Below are positions 54,430-63,760 of a stretch of 64,000 nucleotides of DNA, piece by piece; position 1 is the first letter of the stretch, and every line of letters begins with the position of its first letter. This stretch comes from Bifidobacterium santillanense. Lineage in GTDB: Bacteria > Actinomycetota > Actinomycetes > Actinomycetales > Bifidobacteriaceae. The stretch lies in contig NZ_JAFEJS010000006.1 in assembly GCF_018555385.1 (NCBI RefSeq), positions 1-64,000 on the forward strand, given 5' to 3'. The notes under the pieces are model-generated. The model saw only the letters and a program-made list of their open reading frames with translations, was not told the DNA's origin and ran no database searches. Position numbers and translations under genes: made by a program.

Positions 54430-56561
54430 CTACTTGCGCTCGAGCGACGGGTAGCGCAGCACGAAGTTCGTGTCCATCACCACACCGGTGATGTCGTCGC
54501 CGGTCACCGCCTGGGACACGCTCTGCAGCAGCGGCAGGATCGGCAGGTCCCCGGCCGCGACCTCCTGCGCCTTCTTGATGGTCTCGAGACGCTGCGCCGG
54601 ATCGGTCTGTCCGGCCTGTTGCTTGAGCAGCGCGGCGACCTCGTCGTTCGCGTACCCGTTGCTGACGAATCCGTCGGACGCGAAGTACGGCGTCAGATAG
54701 TCGGACGGATCGGGGTAGTCGGGCGCCCAGCCGATCTGGTAGGCGGGGTAGGAGCCGTCCTGCGAGTCGGTGGCGACGCGCTGCTTCGAGTACTGCACCC
54801 ATTCGGACTGCTGCACGTTCACCGAGAACAGCCCGCCGTCCTCGAGCTGCGTCTTGATCGCCGTGTACTCGTCGGCGGACGACGGCCCGTAGTGGTCCGT
54901 GTTGTACTGGATGTTGAGTTGCACCGGCGTCTCGACGCCCGCCTTGGCGAGGGTCTCGCGCACCTTGGCGACGTCCGGCTTGCCCGAGCCGTCGCCGTAC
55001 GCGCCCTTGATCGTGTCGACGAATCCGGCCTGGCCGGCGGGGATGAATGAGTAGAGCGGCTTGTACGTGCCCTGATACACGTTCTTCGCGAGCGCCTCGC
55101 GGTCGACGAGGTCCGCGACCGCCCGGCGCACGGCCGTGGCCTTGGCCGGATCGGCGTCCGACTGCTTCGAACCGTACGGCTGCGTGCGCAGGTTGAACGC
55201 GAGGTAGCGTCCGCCGCCGCCGTTGCCGTCGACGATCCTGAGCTCGCCGTCCTTCCTGAGACTGGTCAGATCGGTGGGGGTCAGGGAGCGGTACGCCACG
55301 TCCACGTCGCCCTGCTGCACGGCCAGCTTGAGGTTCGACGAATCCGCGTAGTACGCGGTCGTCACCTGCCGGTTGCGCGCCGGTTCGATGCCGCGGTAGG
55401 CGGCGTTGCGCACGAACAGCGCGTGGTCGTTCGCCTTGTATTCCTTGAGCGCGTAGGCGCCGCTGAACCCGTCGGCCTTGACGACCTGCGCGTCGGTGGC
55501 GAGCCTGTCCTTCGGGTAGGTCTGCTCGTCGACGATGCCCGATGCCGTCATGCTGAGCACCGGCTTCAGGGTCACGTCGTTCCTGACCGAGGTGGTGAAC
55601 ACCACGGTGGTCGGGTCCGGCGCGGCCACGTCGGCGATGTTCGCGAACACCGAGGACGCGCCGTTCGGCGAGGCGATGCCCTTGATGCGGTCGATGCTGA
55701 ACTTCACGTCGCTGCTGGTGAGCGCGTGGCCGTTCGCGAACCTGAGGTTCGGCTTGAGCCTGACGGTGAAGGTCGTGCCGTCGGCGTTCCACGTGCCGCC
55801 GTCCGCGGCGAGGTTCGGCGTGATGTCGGACTTGCCGCCGCGCTGGGCGAACAGCGGCGCGTAGATCTGGTACGCCGTCTGGATGGAGCCGAGCTCCGAG
55901 ATGCCGGCCGGGTCGAGGCTCACGACCTTGTCGGTGGTGCCGACGGTGATGGACGATTCCCGCCCGGTGGTCGCCCGGTCGGACGGGTTCGCGCCGTTCG
56001 CGGTGCCGCCCGCGCCTGCGGGGTCGGTGTCCGTTACTCCCGATCCGGCGGTGCCGCAGGCCGCCGTCGCGACGAGTGCGGTCGCCGCGACGAGCGCCGC
56101 GGCGCCTCGCGTCAGTCGGGCGAGGATCCGCGGATGACCGGGGTGATTTGCCCGGTCGGATTGGTCGGGCCGGTCGAACGAGCCGTGCCGATTGGGTTGG
56201 ACCGACTGATCGGTTCGGTTGAGTTGGCCCGGTAGGTTGAGTTGGTCGTGCCGATCGAGCTGCCCGACTGGTCGGACCGGTTGAATTGGCCCGGTCGGTC
56301 GAACTGGTTGTGCCGATCGAGCTGCCCCGACTGGTCGGACCGGTTGAATTGGCCCGGTCGGTCGAACTGGTTGTGCCGATCGAGTCGCCACGACTGGTCG
56401 GACCGGTTGAGTTGGTCAGGTCGGTCGAACTGGTCAGATCGGTCGAGCTGCCCCGACTGGTTGATCTGGCCGAACCGATGTGATGACGGACCGCCGTGTC
56501 CATCAATGTGCCCGCCGTTGTCTCCCGTGTTCGTTGTGTTCTTGCGACTGCTGAACGACAT
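54430..56561 (-). CDS. Peptide/opine-type ABC substrate-binding lipoprotein, frameshifted in an N-terminal repeat tract
   Basis: The only start with a good ribosome binding site is ATG 56561 (GAGGGGAAG upstream; MSFSSRKNTTNTGDNGG). That frame runs through 63-bp repeats rich in Asp, Arg, Gln and Asn and stops at 56112. One repeat copy (56219-56280) is 62 bp because a CCCC run is CCC. Restoring that C joins the frame to a lipobox (ATALVATAAC) and a complete SBP_bac_5 protein (TVGTTDKVVSLDPAGISELG, DYPDPSDYLTPYF), about 710 residues. As it stands the gene needs another start or slippage. The long hydrophilic tail before the signal peptide is unusual for a lipoprotein. Confidence 0.8.
56219..56469. 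repeat. 63-bp tandem repeats in the lipoprotein gene
   Basis: Four imperfect copies, at 56219-56280 (62 bp), 56281-56343, 56344-56406 and 56407-56469. Each encodes a 21-residue unit such as QLDRHNQFDRPGQFNRSDQS. The first copy lacks one C, which breaks the frame. Confidence 0.85.
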
Positions 56562-56742
56562 AGCCCGCTTCCCCTCATTCGAATCGCGCAAATAACACCA
56601 CATTCACGCATTGCGTATCAGAAACTTCCCCAACGGCGCACCACAGTACCGTGTGCGATCAGCAGTGCGCAAACGTGCTGACCGCACACGGCCGAATCAG
56701 GGTATTCCAAAATCCGATAGCGTGTGCAAACGCGCCCGCCGA

Positions 56743-57075
56743 CGTCCGATCCTATAGGAACGGACGTTATGGGTGTGTGCTGGGAAGGGCATTTCGTCCG
56801 ATACTACAGAATCGGACGCAATAAGAGGCCGCAGGGCGGCTGGCGCGTCCGATACTGCAGAATCGGACGTTTCGGACGCGATATGGGTATCTGAAACGTC
56901 CGATACTACAGAATCGGACGGAATATCCTCCCTTGGTGGGCCCGTAACGTCCGATTCTTCAGTATCGGACGGAATACCTTCCCCTGGTGGGGCCCGTAAC
57001 GTCCGATTCTGTAGTATCGGACGCGACGCACTCTCCCAACGGGCCTCATTCCGTCCGATTCTTCAGTATCGGACG
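56743..57075. repeat. Array of seven regularly spaced 24-bp palindromes
   Basis: Copies begin at 56743, 56795, 56846, 56897, 56948, 57000 and 57052, a period of 51-52 bp. Copies 2-4 have arms CGTCCGAT/ATCGGACG around ACTACAGA (or ACTGCAGA). Copies 5-7 are the same element inverted. The first copy has a different centre (CCTATAGG). Spacers are 27-28 bp and two are similar to each other. The array fills the gap between the lipoprotein gene and hemC. No cas gene is present. Confidence 0.85.
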
Positions 57076-57106
57076 TTTCGCACGGAGGGGGCGGGGACGG
57101 CTGTGG

Positions 57107-58054
57107 TTACAGCGGGGAGCCGGCGGCGTGCAGGTCGCGGACTACCGCGTCGACCAGTGCGTTCGACACGTCGGCGATGCCGGTCGTGGCCATCCGGGCG
57201 GTGGATCGGGCGCGATAGATTCGCGACCCGTCCGGGACGGCGATCATCGCGTCGAGCGTCAGCACGGCCGGGGAGGCGTCGGTGTCGGCATCGGCGAACC
57301 GGGCGTAGGCGCCGATCGGCAGGGTGCAGTTGCCGCCGATCGCACGCATGAAATCGCGCTCGACGGTCACGGCCATGCGCGTCTCGGCGTCATCGATGCG
57401 CGCGAGCAGTCCCAGCGTCTCGGCGTCATCGGCACGGCACTCGACGGCCATTGCACCCTGACCCGCGGCGGGCAGCAGCACGTCGCGCATCGTGAGGCGG
57501 TGGAGTCCGGCGGTGTCCGGCCGCAGACGGTTGAGACCGGCCTCGGCGAGGACGATCGCGTCGAGTCGTTCGGTCTCGATCCTACGGATGCGGGTGTCGA
57601 TGTTGCCGCGGATCGGCACGATCTCGAGGTCCGGGCGGTGGTGCAGCAGCTGCGCCTGACGTCGCTGGCTGTTCGTGCCCACGCGCGCGCAGCACGGCAG
57701 ATCGTCGATCGAGGCGAGGGGAGCGGCGCTCAGCAAACAGTCGAACGGCGATTCGCGCGTCGGCGTGCAGCCGATCACGAGACCGTCGGGAAGTCGCGGC
57801 TGTACGTCCTTGAGACTGTGCGCCGCGAAGTCGATGGTGCCGTCCTCGAGCTCGCGTTCGAGCTCCTTGACGAACACGCCCTTGCCGCCGATCACGTGCA
57901 GACTGGACGTGCGGTCGCGATCGCCCTGCGTGACGATCGGTACGATCTCGAACTCGGTGTCGGGCGCGTGCGTGCGCAGCATCGCGACGACGAGCTCGGT
58001 CTGGCACATGGCCAGTCGGCTGGTGCGCGTGCCGACGCGGAACAGATGCTTCAT
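57107..58054 (-). CDS. hemC: Hydroxymethylbilane synthase (porphobilinogen deaminase)
   Basis: A 315-residue HemC: FRVGTRTSRLAMCQTELV at the N terminus, the catalytic region AAHSLKDVQPRLPDGLVIGC, RVGTNSQRRQAQLLHHRPDL and AEAGLNRL. The dipyrromethane cofactor is bound by C243 in GGNCTLPIGAYA. It makes the linear tetrapyrrole used by HemD. ATG 58054 is chosen; a GTG 12 bases upstream is possible. The genes making its substrate (hemA, hemL, hemB) are not in the window. Confidence 0.95.
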   Translation of the reverse strand: MKHLFRVGTRTSRLAMCQTELVVAMLRTHAPDTEFEIVPIVTQGDRDRTSSLHVIGGKGVFVKELERELEDGTIDFAAHSLKDVQPRLPDGLVIGCTPTRESPFDCLLSAAPLASIDDLPCCARVGTNSQRRQAQLLHHRPDLEIVPIRGNIDTRIRRIETERLDAIVLAEAGLNRLRPDTAGLHRLTMRDVLLPAAGQGAMAVECRADDAETLGLLARIDDAETRMAVTVERDFMRAIGGNCTLPIGAYARFADADTDASPAVLTLDAMIAVPDGSRIYRARSTARMATTGIADVSNALVDAVVRDLHAAGSPL

Positions 58055-58093
58055 ATCGGATGTCACCGGATGATGTGGTTGATGGAGTGCCGG

Positions 58094-58510
58094 TCAGCGC
58101 CTTCCGCGCCGGGCCGCGTGACGGCGATGGCGGCGGGCGACGAACGCCTTGGAGCCCCGGTCGGACAGCTGGGAGACGACCGCGCCGAACGCCGCGGACG
58201 CGGCGGCGAAGAGCATGCTCGCGACGAAGCCCTGCGGCGCGTCGGCGGCCCGTCCGCGCGCGAGGTTGCGCGAACTCGCGCCGCGGTCCCACATCATCTG
58301 GAACGCCTTGCCGGCGACCAGGCCGATGATGGACGGGAACGCCCACTTGAAGAGCTTGTCGCCGAGCGAATCGGGGTCGCTCAGCCGGCGGTTGCGCAGC
58401 TCGTCGACCTTCTCGTCGACGCGGTGCAGCGCCTCGACGGCCTCGTCGGCGGTCGAGGAGAATCCGGAATCGTTGGCGGCATGTCGGCGGCGCGTCGTCT
58501 CATCACTCAT
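58094..58510 (-). CDS. DUF4235-family membrane protein
   Basis: A 138-residue protein. A hydrophilic N-terminal third is followed by two helices: KWAFPSIIGLVAGKAFQMMW and QGFVASMLFAAASAAFGAVV, then a basic C terminus (KAFVARRHRRHAARRGRR). This matches the actinobacterial DUF4235 family. Function unknown. It lies 39 bp before hemC in the same direction and may share its transcript. Confidence 0.75.
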   Translation of the reverse strand: MSDETTRRRHAANDSGFSSTADEAVEALHRVDEKVDELRNRRLSDPDSLGDKLFKWAFPSIIGLVAGKAFQMMWDRGASSRNLARGRAADAPQGFVASMLFAAASAAFGAVVSQLSDRGSKAFVARRHRRHAARRGRR

Positions 58511-58592
58511 GAGGCCCCAGTCTAGTCGCTCCGCGTTCGAGACGCCGGCTTGTTGGCTGGAACCGAGAGCGTTAACGGGCTAGAGTGGAGGC

Positions 58593-59303
58593 ATGAGCGA
58601 ACATACTACGAACGGCACCGTGGCCGTCGACGCCCGCGGCGGCTCCGGCTTCCTGGTGCTGCTGCGTCATGGACAGACCGCGTGGAGCGAATCGGGGCAG
58701 CACACCGGACGCACGGACATCCCCCTGACCGAGGTCGGCCGCCGGCAGGCACGTGACGCCGGCGAACGTCTGCGCGCCGCCTTCCCCGACGGATTCGAGG
58801 ATTCCTGCGTCTTCTCGAGCCCGCTGAAGCGCGCACAGCAGACCGCCGAACTGGCCGGATTCCCGGGGCACGGCACCTTGGCCGGCATCGCCGAGTGGGA
58901 CTATGGCGGAGCCGAGGGCCGCACCCGCAAGCAGGTGAGCGAGGCGAGCGGCTTCGCGTGGGACGTGTGGCGCGACGGTCCGCAGTCGCTGCCCGAGTCG
59001 CTGCACGGCGACTGGACCGAGACCCTGCCGAGCGGCGAGACGGTCCCGGTGCACGCCGGTCCGGGCGAGACGGTCGATCAGGCCGCGGCCCGCGCGCGCG
59101 AGGCGATCGCCGAGGTGACGCCGCTGCTCGACGCCGGACGCAACGTGCTGCTCGTCGCCCACGCGCACATCCTGCGCATCCTGACCTCTCAGTGGCTCGG
59201 CGTGGACCCGCACTTCGCGCGTCTTCTGCGCCTCGACACCGCGCACTACTCGATCCTGAGCCGGTACAAGGGGGACAACGTCATCGAGCGCTGGAACTGC
59301 TAG
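58593..59303 (+). CDS. Histidine phosphatase (phosphoglycerate mutase-like)
   Basis: A 236-residue enzyme. The catalytic motif is VLLRHGQTAWSESGQHTGRT, the acid-base Glu lies near IAEWDYGGAEGRTRKQ, and the second His is in VLLVAHAHILRIL. Members of this family include acid phosphatases and cofactor-dependent mutases; the pattern here (short, with AEWDYG) suggests a phosphatase of the MSMEG_4193/CobC-like kind. The product cannot be fixed further. Confidence 0.88.
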   Translation: MSEHTTNGTVAVDARGGSGFLVLLRHGQTAWSESGQHTGRTDIPLTEVGRRQARDAGERLRAAFPDGFEDSCVFSSPLKRAQQTAELAGFPGHGTLAGIAEWDYGGAEGRTRKQVSEASGFAWDVWRDGPQSLPESLHGDWTETLPSGETVPVHAGPGETVDQAAARAREAIAEVTPLLDAGRNVLLVAHAHILRILTSQWLGVDPHFARLLRLDTAHYSILSRYKGDNVIERWNC

Positions 59304-59460
59304 GGGCAGCGTTCCTTCCCCGAGGCGAGGGGAGCGGGGCCGGGGCGGGCCGCTGCGGTCGTTCCCGCATGACTCCCGTTTCGTCTCCCGCATTCTGCAA
59401 ACGATAGGCACGGCGTGTCGCAAAGACGCGCCGTGCCTATCGTTTTGCGCCCCAAAATCA

Positions 59461-59493
59461 TTGTGAGCGCTCTCAATGTTGCGAACGCTTGCA
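59461..59493 (+). promoter_or_regulatory. LacI-type operators upstream of the sugar-binding gene
   Basis: TTGTGAGCGCTCTCAA (59461-59476) is a near-perfect dyad, and TTGCGAACGCTTGCA (59479-59493) a second. Both have the central CG-type dyad of LacI/GalR operators. The rest of the gap from 59304 holds no gene. Confidence 0.6.
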
Positions 59494-59571
59494 TCAATCG
59501 TTCTTAGAAAAACCGCTGGAACCATGCGGTTTATGTGTCAGAAGTTGACGATGTGTCATCAAGAATCGCCC

Positions 59572-59616
59572 TGCAAAATGCCATCGTTTGCAAAATGGCG
59601 CGAGATGCGTCATAAT
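59572..59616 (+). promoter_or_regulatory. Promoter with overlapping dyad, sugar-binding gene
   Basis: TTGCAA (59588-59593) and CATAAT (59611-59616) are 17 bp apart. TGCAAA at 59572-59577 and TTTGCA at 59587-59592 form a dyad that covers the -35 box. The message would have a leader of about 90 nt. Confidence 0.65.
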
Positions 59617-59712
59617 GAGTCCTGTCGAAACAACTTCGAGGCGCCAAAGCCGACGCCAACACCCGGTCGGCCAACCCGCCCGGGGAGGACAAGGAAAGAG
59701 AAAGGTTCGATG

Positions 59713-61038
59713 ATGAATCGCACACTGAAGTCGACGATCAGCATGGTCGCCATCGCCGCAATGTCCATCGGCGCGCTCGCCGCCTGCGGTTCCAGCAGCA
59801 GCTCCGACGACGCCAAGGGCAAGGTCTACTACCTGAACTTCAAGCCGGAGGCCGCCGACCAGTGGACCGCCCTCGCCAAGGAGTACACCAAGGAGACCGG
59901 CACCGAGGTCAAGGTCCAGACCGCCGCGTCCGGCACCTACGAGCAGACCCTGAAGTCGGAGATCGCCAAGACCGAGGCCCCGACCCTGTTCCAGGTCAAC
60001 GGCCCCGTCGGCTACCAGAACTGGAAGCGCTACACCGCCGATATGTCGGGCACCGACGTCTACAAGGAGCTCACCAACAAGAACGTCGCCCTCAAGGACG
60101 GCGACAAGGTCGTCGGCGTGCCGTACGTGATGGAGACCTACGGCATCATCTACAACAAGGACATCCTCAACAAGTACTTCGCCCTCGACGGCGCCAAGGC
60201 CACGTCGATGGACCAGATCGACAACTTCGACACCCTCAAGGCCGTCGCCGACGACATGCAGGCCCGCAAGGACGAGCTCGGCATCAAGGGCGCGTTCACC
60301 TCCGCCGGCTTCGACTCCTCCTCCGACTGGCGCTTCAAGACCCACCTGGCCAACATCCCGCTCTACTACGAGTTCCAGAAGGATAAGGTCACCGAGCAGC
60401 CGGCCACGATCAAGGGCACCTACCTGCCGAACTACAAGAAGATCTTCGACCTGTACATCACCGACTCCACCACCGAGCCCACGCAGCTGAGCTCCAAGAC
60501 CGGCGATGACGCCAACTCCGAGTTCGCGCTCGGCGAGGCCGCCTTCTACCAGAACGGCACCTGGGCCTGGACCGACCTGCAGAAGGCCGGCATGAAGGCC
60601 GATTCCGTCGGCATGATGCCGATCTACATCGGCGTCAAGGGCGAGGAGAAGCAGGGCCTCGCCACCGGTTCCGAGAACTACTGGTGCATCAACGACAAGG
60701 CGTCCGACGCCGACAAGAAGGCCACCGAGGACTTCCTCAAGTGGGTCATCACCTCCGACACCGGCAAGAAGTCCCTCTCCCAGGACATGGGCTTCACCAC
60801 CCCGTTCAAGACCTTCGACGACGTCAAGTTCGACAACCCGCTGACCGAGGCCGCCGTCGCGGACCAGAAGTCCGGCAAGACCCAGGTCTCCTGGAACTTC
60901 ACGATGATGCCGTCCGAGGAGTGGAAGAACAAGGTCGGCCAGGCGCTGCTCGAGTACGCGCAGGGCACCGGCGACTGGAACGCCGTCAAGACCGCGTTCG
61001 TCGACGGCTGGGCCTCCGAGTACTCCGCGACCCACTGA
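59713..61038 (+). CDS. Sugar ABC transporter, substrate-binding lipoprotein
   Basis: A 441-residue SBP_bac_1 (family 1, carbohydrate) protein. The lipobox is IGALAAC; the mature protein starts with a Ser-rich linker. Conserved stretches are VYYLNFKPEAADQWTALAKE, VNGPVGYQNWKRYTADMSG and KVVGVPYVMETYGIIYNKDI. AAAGG precedes ATG 59713 (ATG 59710 is also possible). It belongs with the two permeases beyond the LacI gene. The sugar cannot be named from sequence alone. Confidence 0.9.
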   Translation: MNRTLKSTISMVAIAAMSIGALAACGSSSSSDDAKGKVYYLNFKPEAADQWTALAKEYTKETGTEVKVQTAASGTYEQTLKSEIAKTEAPTLFQVNGPVGYQNWKRYTADMSGTDVYKELTNKNVALKDGDKVVGVPYVMETYGIIYNKDILNKYFALDGAKATSMDQIDNFDTLKAVADDMQARKDELGIKGAFTSAGFDSSSDWRFKTHLANIPLYYEFQKDKVTEQPATIKGTYLPNYKKIFDLYITDSTTEPTQLSSKTGDDANSEFALGEAAFYQNGTWAWTDLQKAGMKADSVGMMPIYIGVKGEEKQGLATGSENYWCINDKASDADKKATEDFLKWVITSDTGKKSLSQDMGFTTPFKTFDDVKFDNPLTEAAVADQKSGKTQVSWNFTMMPSEEWKNKVGQALLEYAQGTGDWNAVKTAFVDGWASEYSATH

Positions 61039-61219
61039 TCGGAGATTCCGGGCTGCCCCGGATGATCATCGCGCCGGGAACATCGGATCCGAGTGATCCG
61101 GGCTTCCGGCGCCCCTCAACGGCGATCCGGCGGCGGGTGAATCCCCTCCTCCTCGTCCGTCGCCGGTCCGCCCGTCTCTTCACCGCTATCATGAGCTTCC
61201 TCATGTGACTTCTCCTTCG

Positions 61220-61268
61220 CGAAACGGCCGCCGGCCCCCGATCGAATCGGGAACCGGCGGCCGTTTCG
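61220..61268 (+). terminator. Terminator after the sugar-binding gene
   Basis: CGAAACGGCCGCCGG (61220-61234) and its exact complement (61254-61268) form a 15-bp stem. A T-rich stretch follows. Confidence 0.75.
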
Positions 61269-61283
61269 TCGTTGTCGTCGTCT

Positions 61284-61457
61284 CAGCGGTACATATTCTC
61301 GAGATCATCCCGACTCTCGAGAATATGTACCGCTGGCCCGATCTCAGCGGTACTTATTCTCGGGAAGTGGGGGAATCCCGAGAATATGTACCTCTGGCCC
61401 GAGCTCAGCGGCACATATTCTCGAGAGGTGGGGGAATCACGAGAAAAAGTACCGCTG
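61284..61457. repeat. Three tandem hairpins, about 52 bp each
   Basis: Units at 61284-61335, 61345-61396 and 61406-61457 have a 61-bp period. Each has arms like CAGCGGTACATATTCTCGAG and its complement around a short centre. They lie between the convergent sugar-binding and LacI genes. Confidence 0.8.
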
Positions 61458-61498
61458 AGATGGGGTGTGGGCGTCGGAGCCAATCCGACACGGGAGTC

Positions 61499-62515
61499 TC
61501 AGCGGCGGCGGGCGGTGCTGGAGCGCACGATGAGCTGCGCGGGCACGTCGCGGAACGGGTCGGCGACCTCGCGTCCGTTGATGAGATCCATCGTCATGCG
61601 CGCTGCCGTGCGTGCCATCTCGACCGGATCCTGACGGATCGTCGTCAGGCCGATGTCGTCGGTGTAGAAGCTGTCGTCGTAGCCGATGAGCGACACGTCG
61701 CCCGGCACGGAGAAGCCGTTGCGCTCGAGCTGGAACATGAGCGGCAGTGCGATGCCGTCCTCCTGACAGGCGATCGCGGTCGGCATCGTGCCCATGCTCA
61801 TCAGCTGGGTGACCACGTCGCCGATCTGGTAGTGGCCGTCGCCGTCGACCTTGCACACGACGACCTTCGGTTCGATGCCCTCGCGCCGGCAGCACTCCAT
61901 GAACACGTTGAATCGGCCGCGCACGGAGAAGCTCAGCGAGATGTCGCGGTCAGTGCTCACGTACGCGATGTCGCGATGACCGAGGTTCATCAGATGGCGC
62001 ACGGCCAGCGTCGAGCCCTGCGCGTCGTCGATGTTGACGGCCGCCGCGAACCCGTGGCTGACGGCCTCGGCCGTGTTGATGCCGATGATCGGCACACCGA
62101 CCGTCGCCAGCTGCGCGGTCTCCTCGTTATCGATGTCGAACGACACGACGATCACGGCGTCGGCGTTGCGGCGCACGGGGAGCATCTCGAAGAACTCGCG
62201 CCGCTCCTCGATCGAGGAGACCTGGAAGATCGAGATGTCGTAGCCCTCGGCGTGGAAGATCTCGTTGAGGCCTTCGATCACGGAGGCGGTGAACCACAGG
62301 CGGATGTGGCCGCTCATCAGCACGGCGATGCGCAGCGCGCGGCCGGACTTGAGTGCGGCGGCCGAGCGGGAGAGCGAGAAGTTGAGCTCGTCGGCCATCG
62401 CCAGCACGCGCTCGCGGGTCTTGGCCGAGACCAGATCGGGGCGGGTGAAGGACCTCGACACGGTCGAAATGGAGACGCCCGCCGCCTTGGCGACGTCCTG
62501 GATGCTGCTGCTCAT
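61499..62515 (-). CDS. LacI-family transcriptional regulator
   Basis: A 338-residue LacI/GalR regulator. The helix-turn-helix is SIQDVAKAAGVSISTVSRSF and the hinge AAALKSGRALRIAVLM. The sugar-binding domain includes ADAVIVVSFD and VPGDVSLIGYDDSFYTDDIG. ATG 62515 follows AAGGTGG. It lies between the binding-protein gene and the permease genes and probably represses both through nearby operators. Confidence 0.93.
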   Translation of the reverse strand: MSSSIQDVAKAAGVSISTVSRSFTRPDLVSAKTRERVLAMADELNFSLSRSAAALKSGRALRIAVLMSGHIRLWFTASVIEGLNEIFHAEGYDISIFQVSSIEERREFFEMLPVRRNADAVIVVSFDIDNEETAQLATVGVPIIGINTAEAVSHGFAAAVNIDDAQGSTLAVRHLMNLGHRDIAYVSTDRDISLSFSVRGRFNVFMECCRREGIEPKVVVCKVDGDGHYQIGDVVTQLMSMGTMPTAIACQEDGIALPLMFQLERNGFSVPGDVSLIGYDDSFYTDDIGLTTIRQDPVEMARTAARMTMDLINGREVADPFRDVPAQLIVRSSTARRR

Positions 62516-62650
62516 GGAACCACCTTGTTTGGGTCGACTGCCGTGTGACGCGACGCGCATGTCGCGTCGGAAAAGACTTTCCGCGATGAGGACCGCGTAT
62601 CGACCAGCTTACACGTCGCCGCCGGGCGGCATGCGATGACGACGATTGCA

Positions 62651-62677
62651 TTGCAAACGTTTGTAGTACCGTTTGCA
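62651..62677 (+). promoter_or_regulatory. LacI operator upstream of the permease operon
   Basis: TTGCAAACGTTTG contains the perfect dyad CAAACGTTTG (62654-62663). A half-site GTTTGCA follows at 62671-62677. Confidence 0.7.
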
Positions 62678-62765
62678 TGGTAAAGAAGTCGCGGAAAATG
62701 GCCGATTATGAGTTGCGCATGCCGGGCAGCGCATCGGGCCGTTTCGTGTAGTGAAACGCCGTAAA

Positions 62766-62803
62766 TGACAACGTTTGACATAGCGTTGCCGCGACGTTAC
62801 GAT
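62766..62803 (+). promoter_or_regulatory. Permease promoter overlapped by a LacI operator
   Basis: TTGACA (62775-62780) and TACGAT (62798-62803) are 17 bp apart. TGACAACGTTTGACA (62766-62780) covers the -35 box, so a bound repressor would block the polymerase. Confidence 0.7.
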
Positions 62804-62905
62804 GAAAGGCATAAATGAATCTCGGCGTCAGCCGGCTCCGTGGCCGGCGGGGCGCGGCCGTGGCACACAGCGGTGCGCGGCGTTTCAAGGAGGAAGGAAT
62901 CGACC

Positions 62906-63760
62906 ATGGTCAGCATGGCAGGCAAGGCGATACGAAGGTGGTGGGCGCTGTTCGCGCTGCCCACGTTCGCCGCGTTCATCATCGGGTTTGTGGTGCCCTT
63001 CATCATGGGCGTCTATCTGAGCTTCTGCGAGTTCACCACCGTGACCGACGGCGAGTTCGTCGGCCTCAAGAACTACGCGAAGGCGATCAAGGACCAGGAG
63101 TTCCTGCACGCGCTCGGGTTCTCCACCGCGTTCACCGTCGTCACGACGATCGTCATCAACGTGGTCGCGTTCTTCATCGCGTACATGCTCACGAAGGCGA
63201 TCAAGGGCTCGACGATCTTCCGTTCGGTCTTCTTCATGCCGAACCTCATCGGCGGCATCATCCTGGGCTACATCTGGCTGCTGCTCCTCAACGGCATCCT
63301 CGCCCACTGGTCGCGCGCCCTGACCTACTCGGCCACGTACGGCTTCTGGGGTCTGGTCATCCTCGTGTGCTGGCAGCAGATCGGCTACATGATGATCATC
63401 TACATCGCCGGCATGCAGGCCCTGCCCACCGACGTGCTCGAGGCCGCGCAGGTCGACGGCGCGTCCGGCACGCAGACGATGTTCAAGATCATCATCCCGC
63501 TGATGATGCCGTCCATCACGGTGTGCTCCTTCCTGACCGTGACCAACGGCTTCAAGCTCTACGATCAGAACCTCGCCCTGACCAACGGCGCCCCGAGCAA
63601 CATGTCCGAGGGCCTCGCGATGAACATCACCCGCACGTTCTACGGCCGCATGGGCTGGGAGGGCGTCGGCCAGGCGAAGGCCGTCCTGTTCTTCATCCTG
63701 GTGGCGGTCATCGCGCTCATCCAGAACAAGCTCACGACCAGCAAGGAGGTGGCGGCCTGA
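62906..63760 (+). CDS. Sugar ABC transporter permease (MalF/UgpA type)
   Basis: A 284-residue permease with six helices. It opens RRWWALFALPTFAAFIIGFV and has the EAA loop ALPTDVLEAAQVDGASGTQT followed by MFKIIIPLMMPS, where the ATPase docks. ATG 62906 follows AAGGAGGAAGG, a very strong ribosome binding site. It overlaps the next permease gene by one base (TGATG). Confidence 0.93.
   Translation: MVSMAGKAIRRWWALFALPTFAAFIIGFVVPFIMGVYLSFCEFTTVTDGEFVGLKNYAKAIKDQEFLHALGFSTAFTVVTTIVINVVAFFIAYMLTKAIKGSTIFRSVFFMPNLIGGIILGYIWLLLLNGILAHWSRALTYSATYGFWGLVILVCWQQIGYMMIIYIAGMQALPTDVLEAAQVDGASGTQTMFKIIIPLMMPSITVCSFLTVTNGFKLYDQNLALTNGAPSNMSEGLAMNITRTFYGRMGWEGVGQAKAVLFFILVAVIALIQNKLTTSKEVAA

Noticed and set aside
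54430..56391. Lipoprotein starting MATRSAQ at 56391
   Set aside because: No ribosome binding site there, and it lies inside a repeat whose natural frame belongs to the start at 56561.
56743..57075. CRISPR array
   Set aside because: Repeats are full palindromes that invert halfway, two spacers resemble each other, and no cas genes are present.
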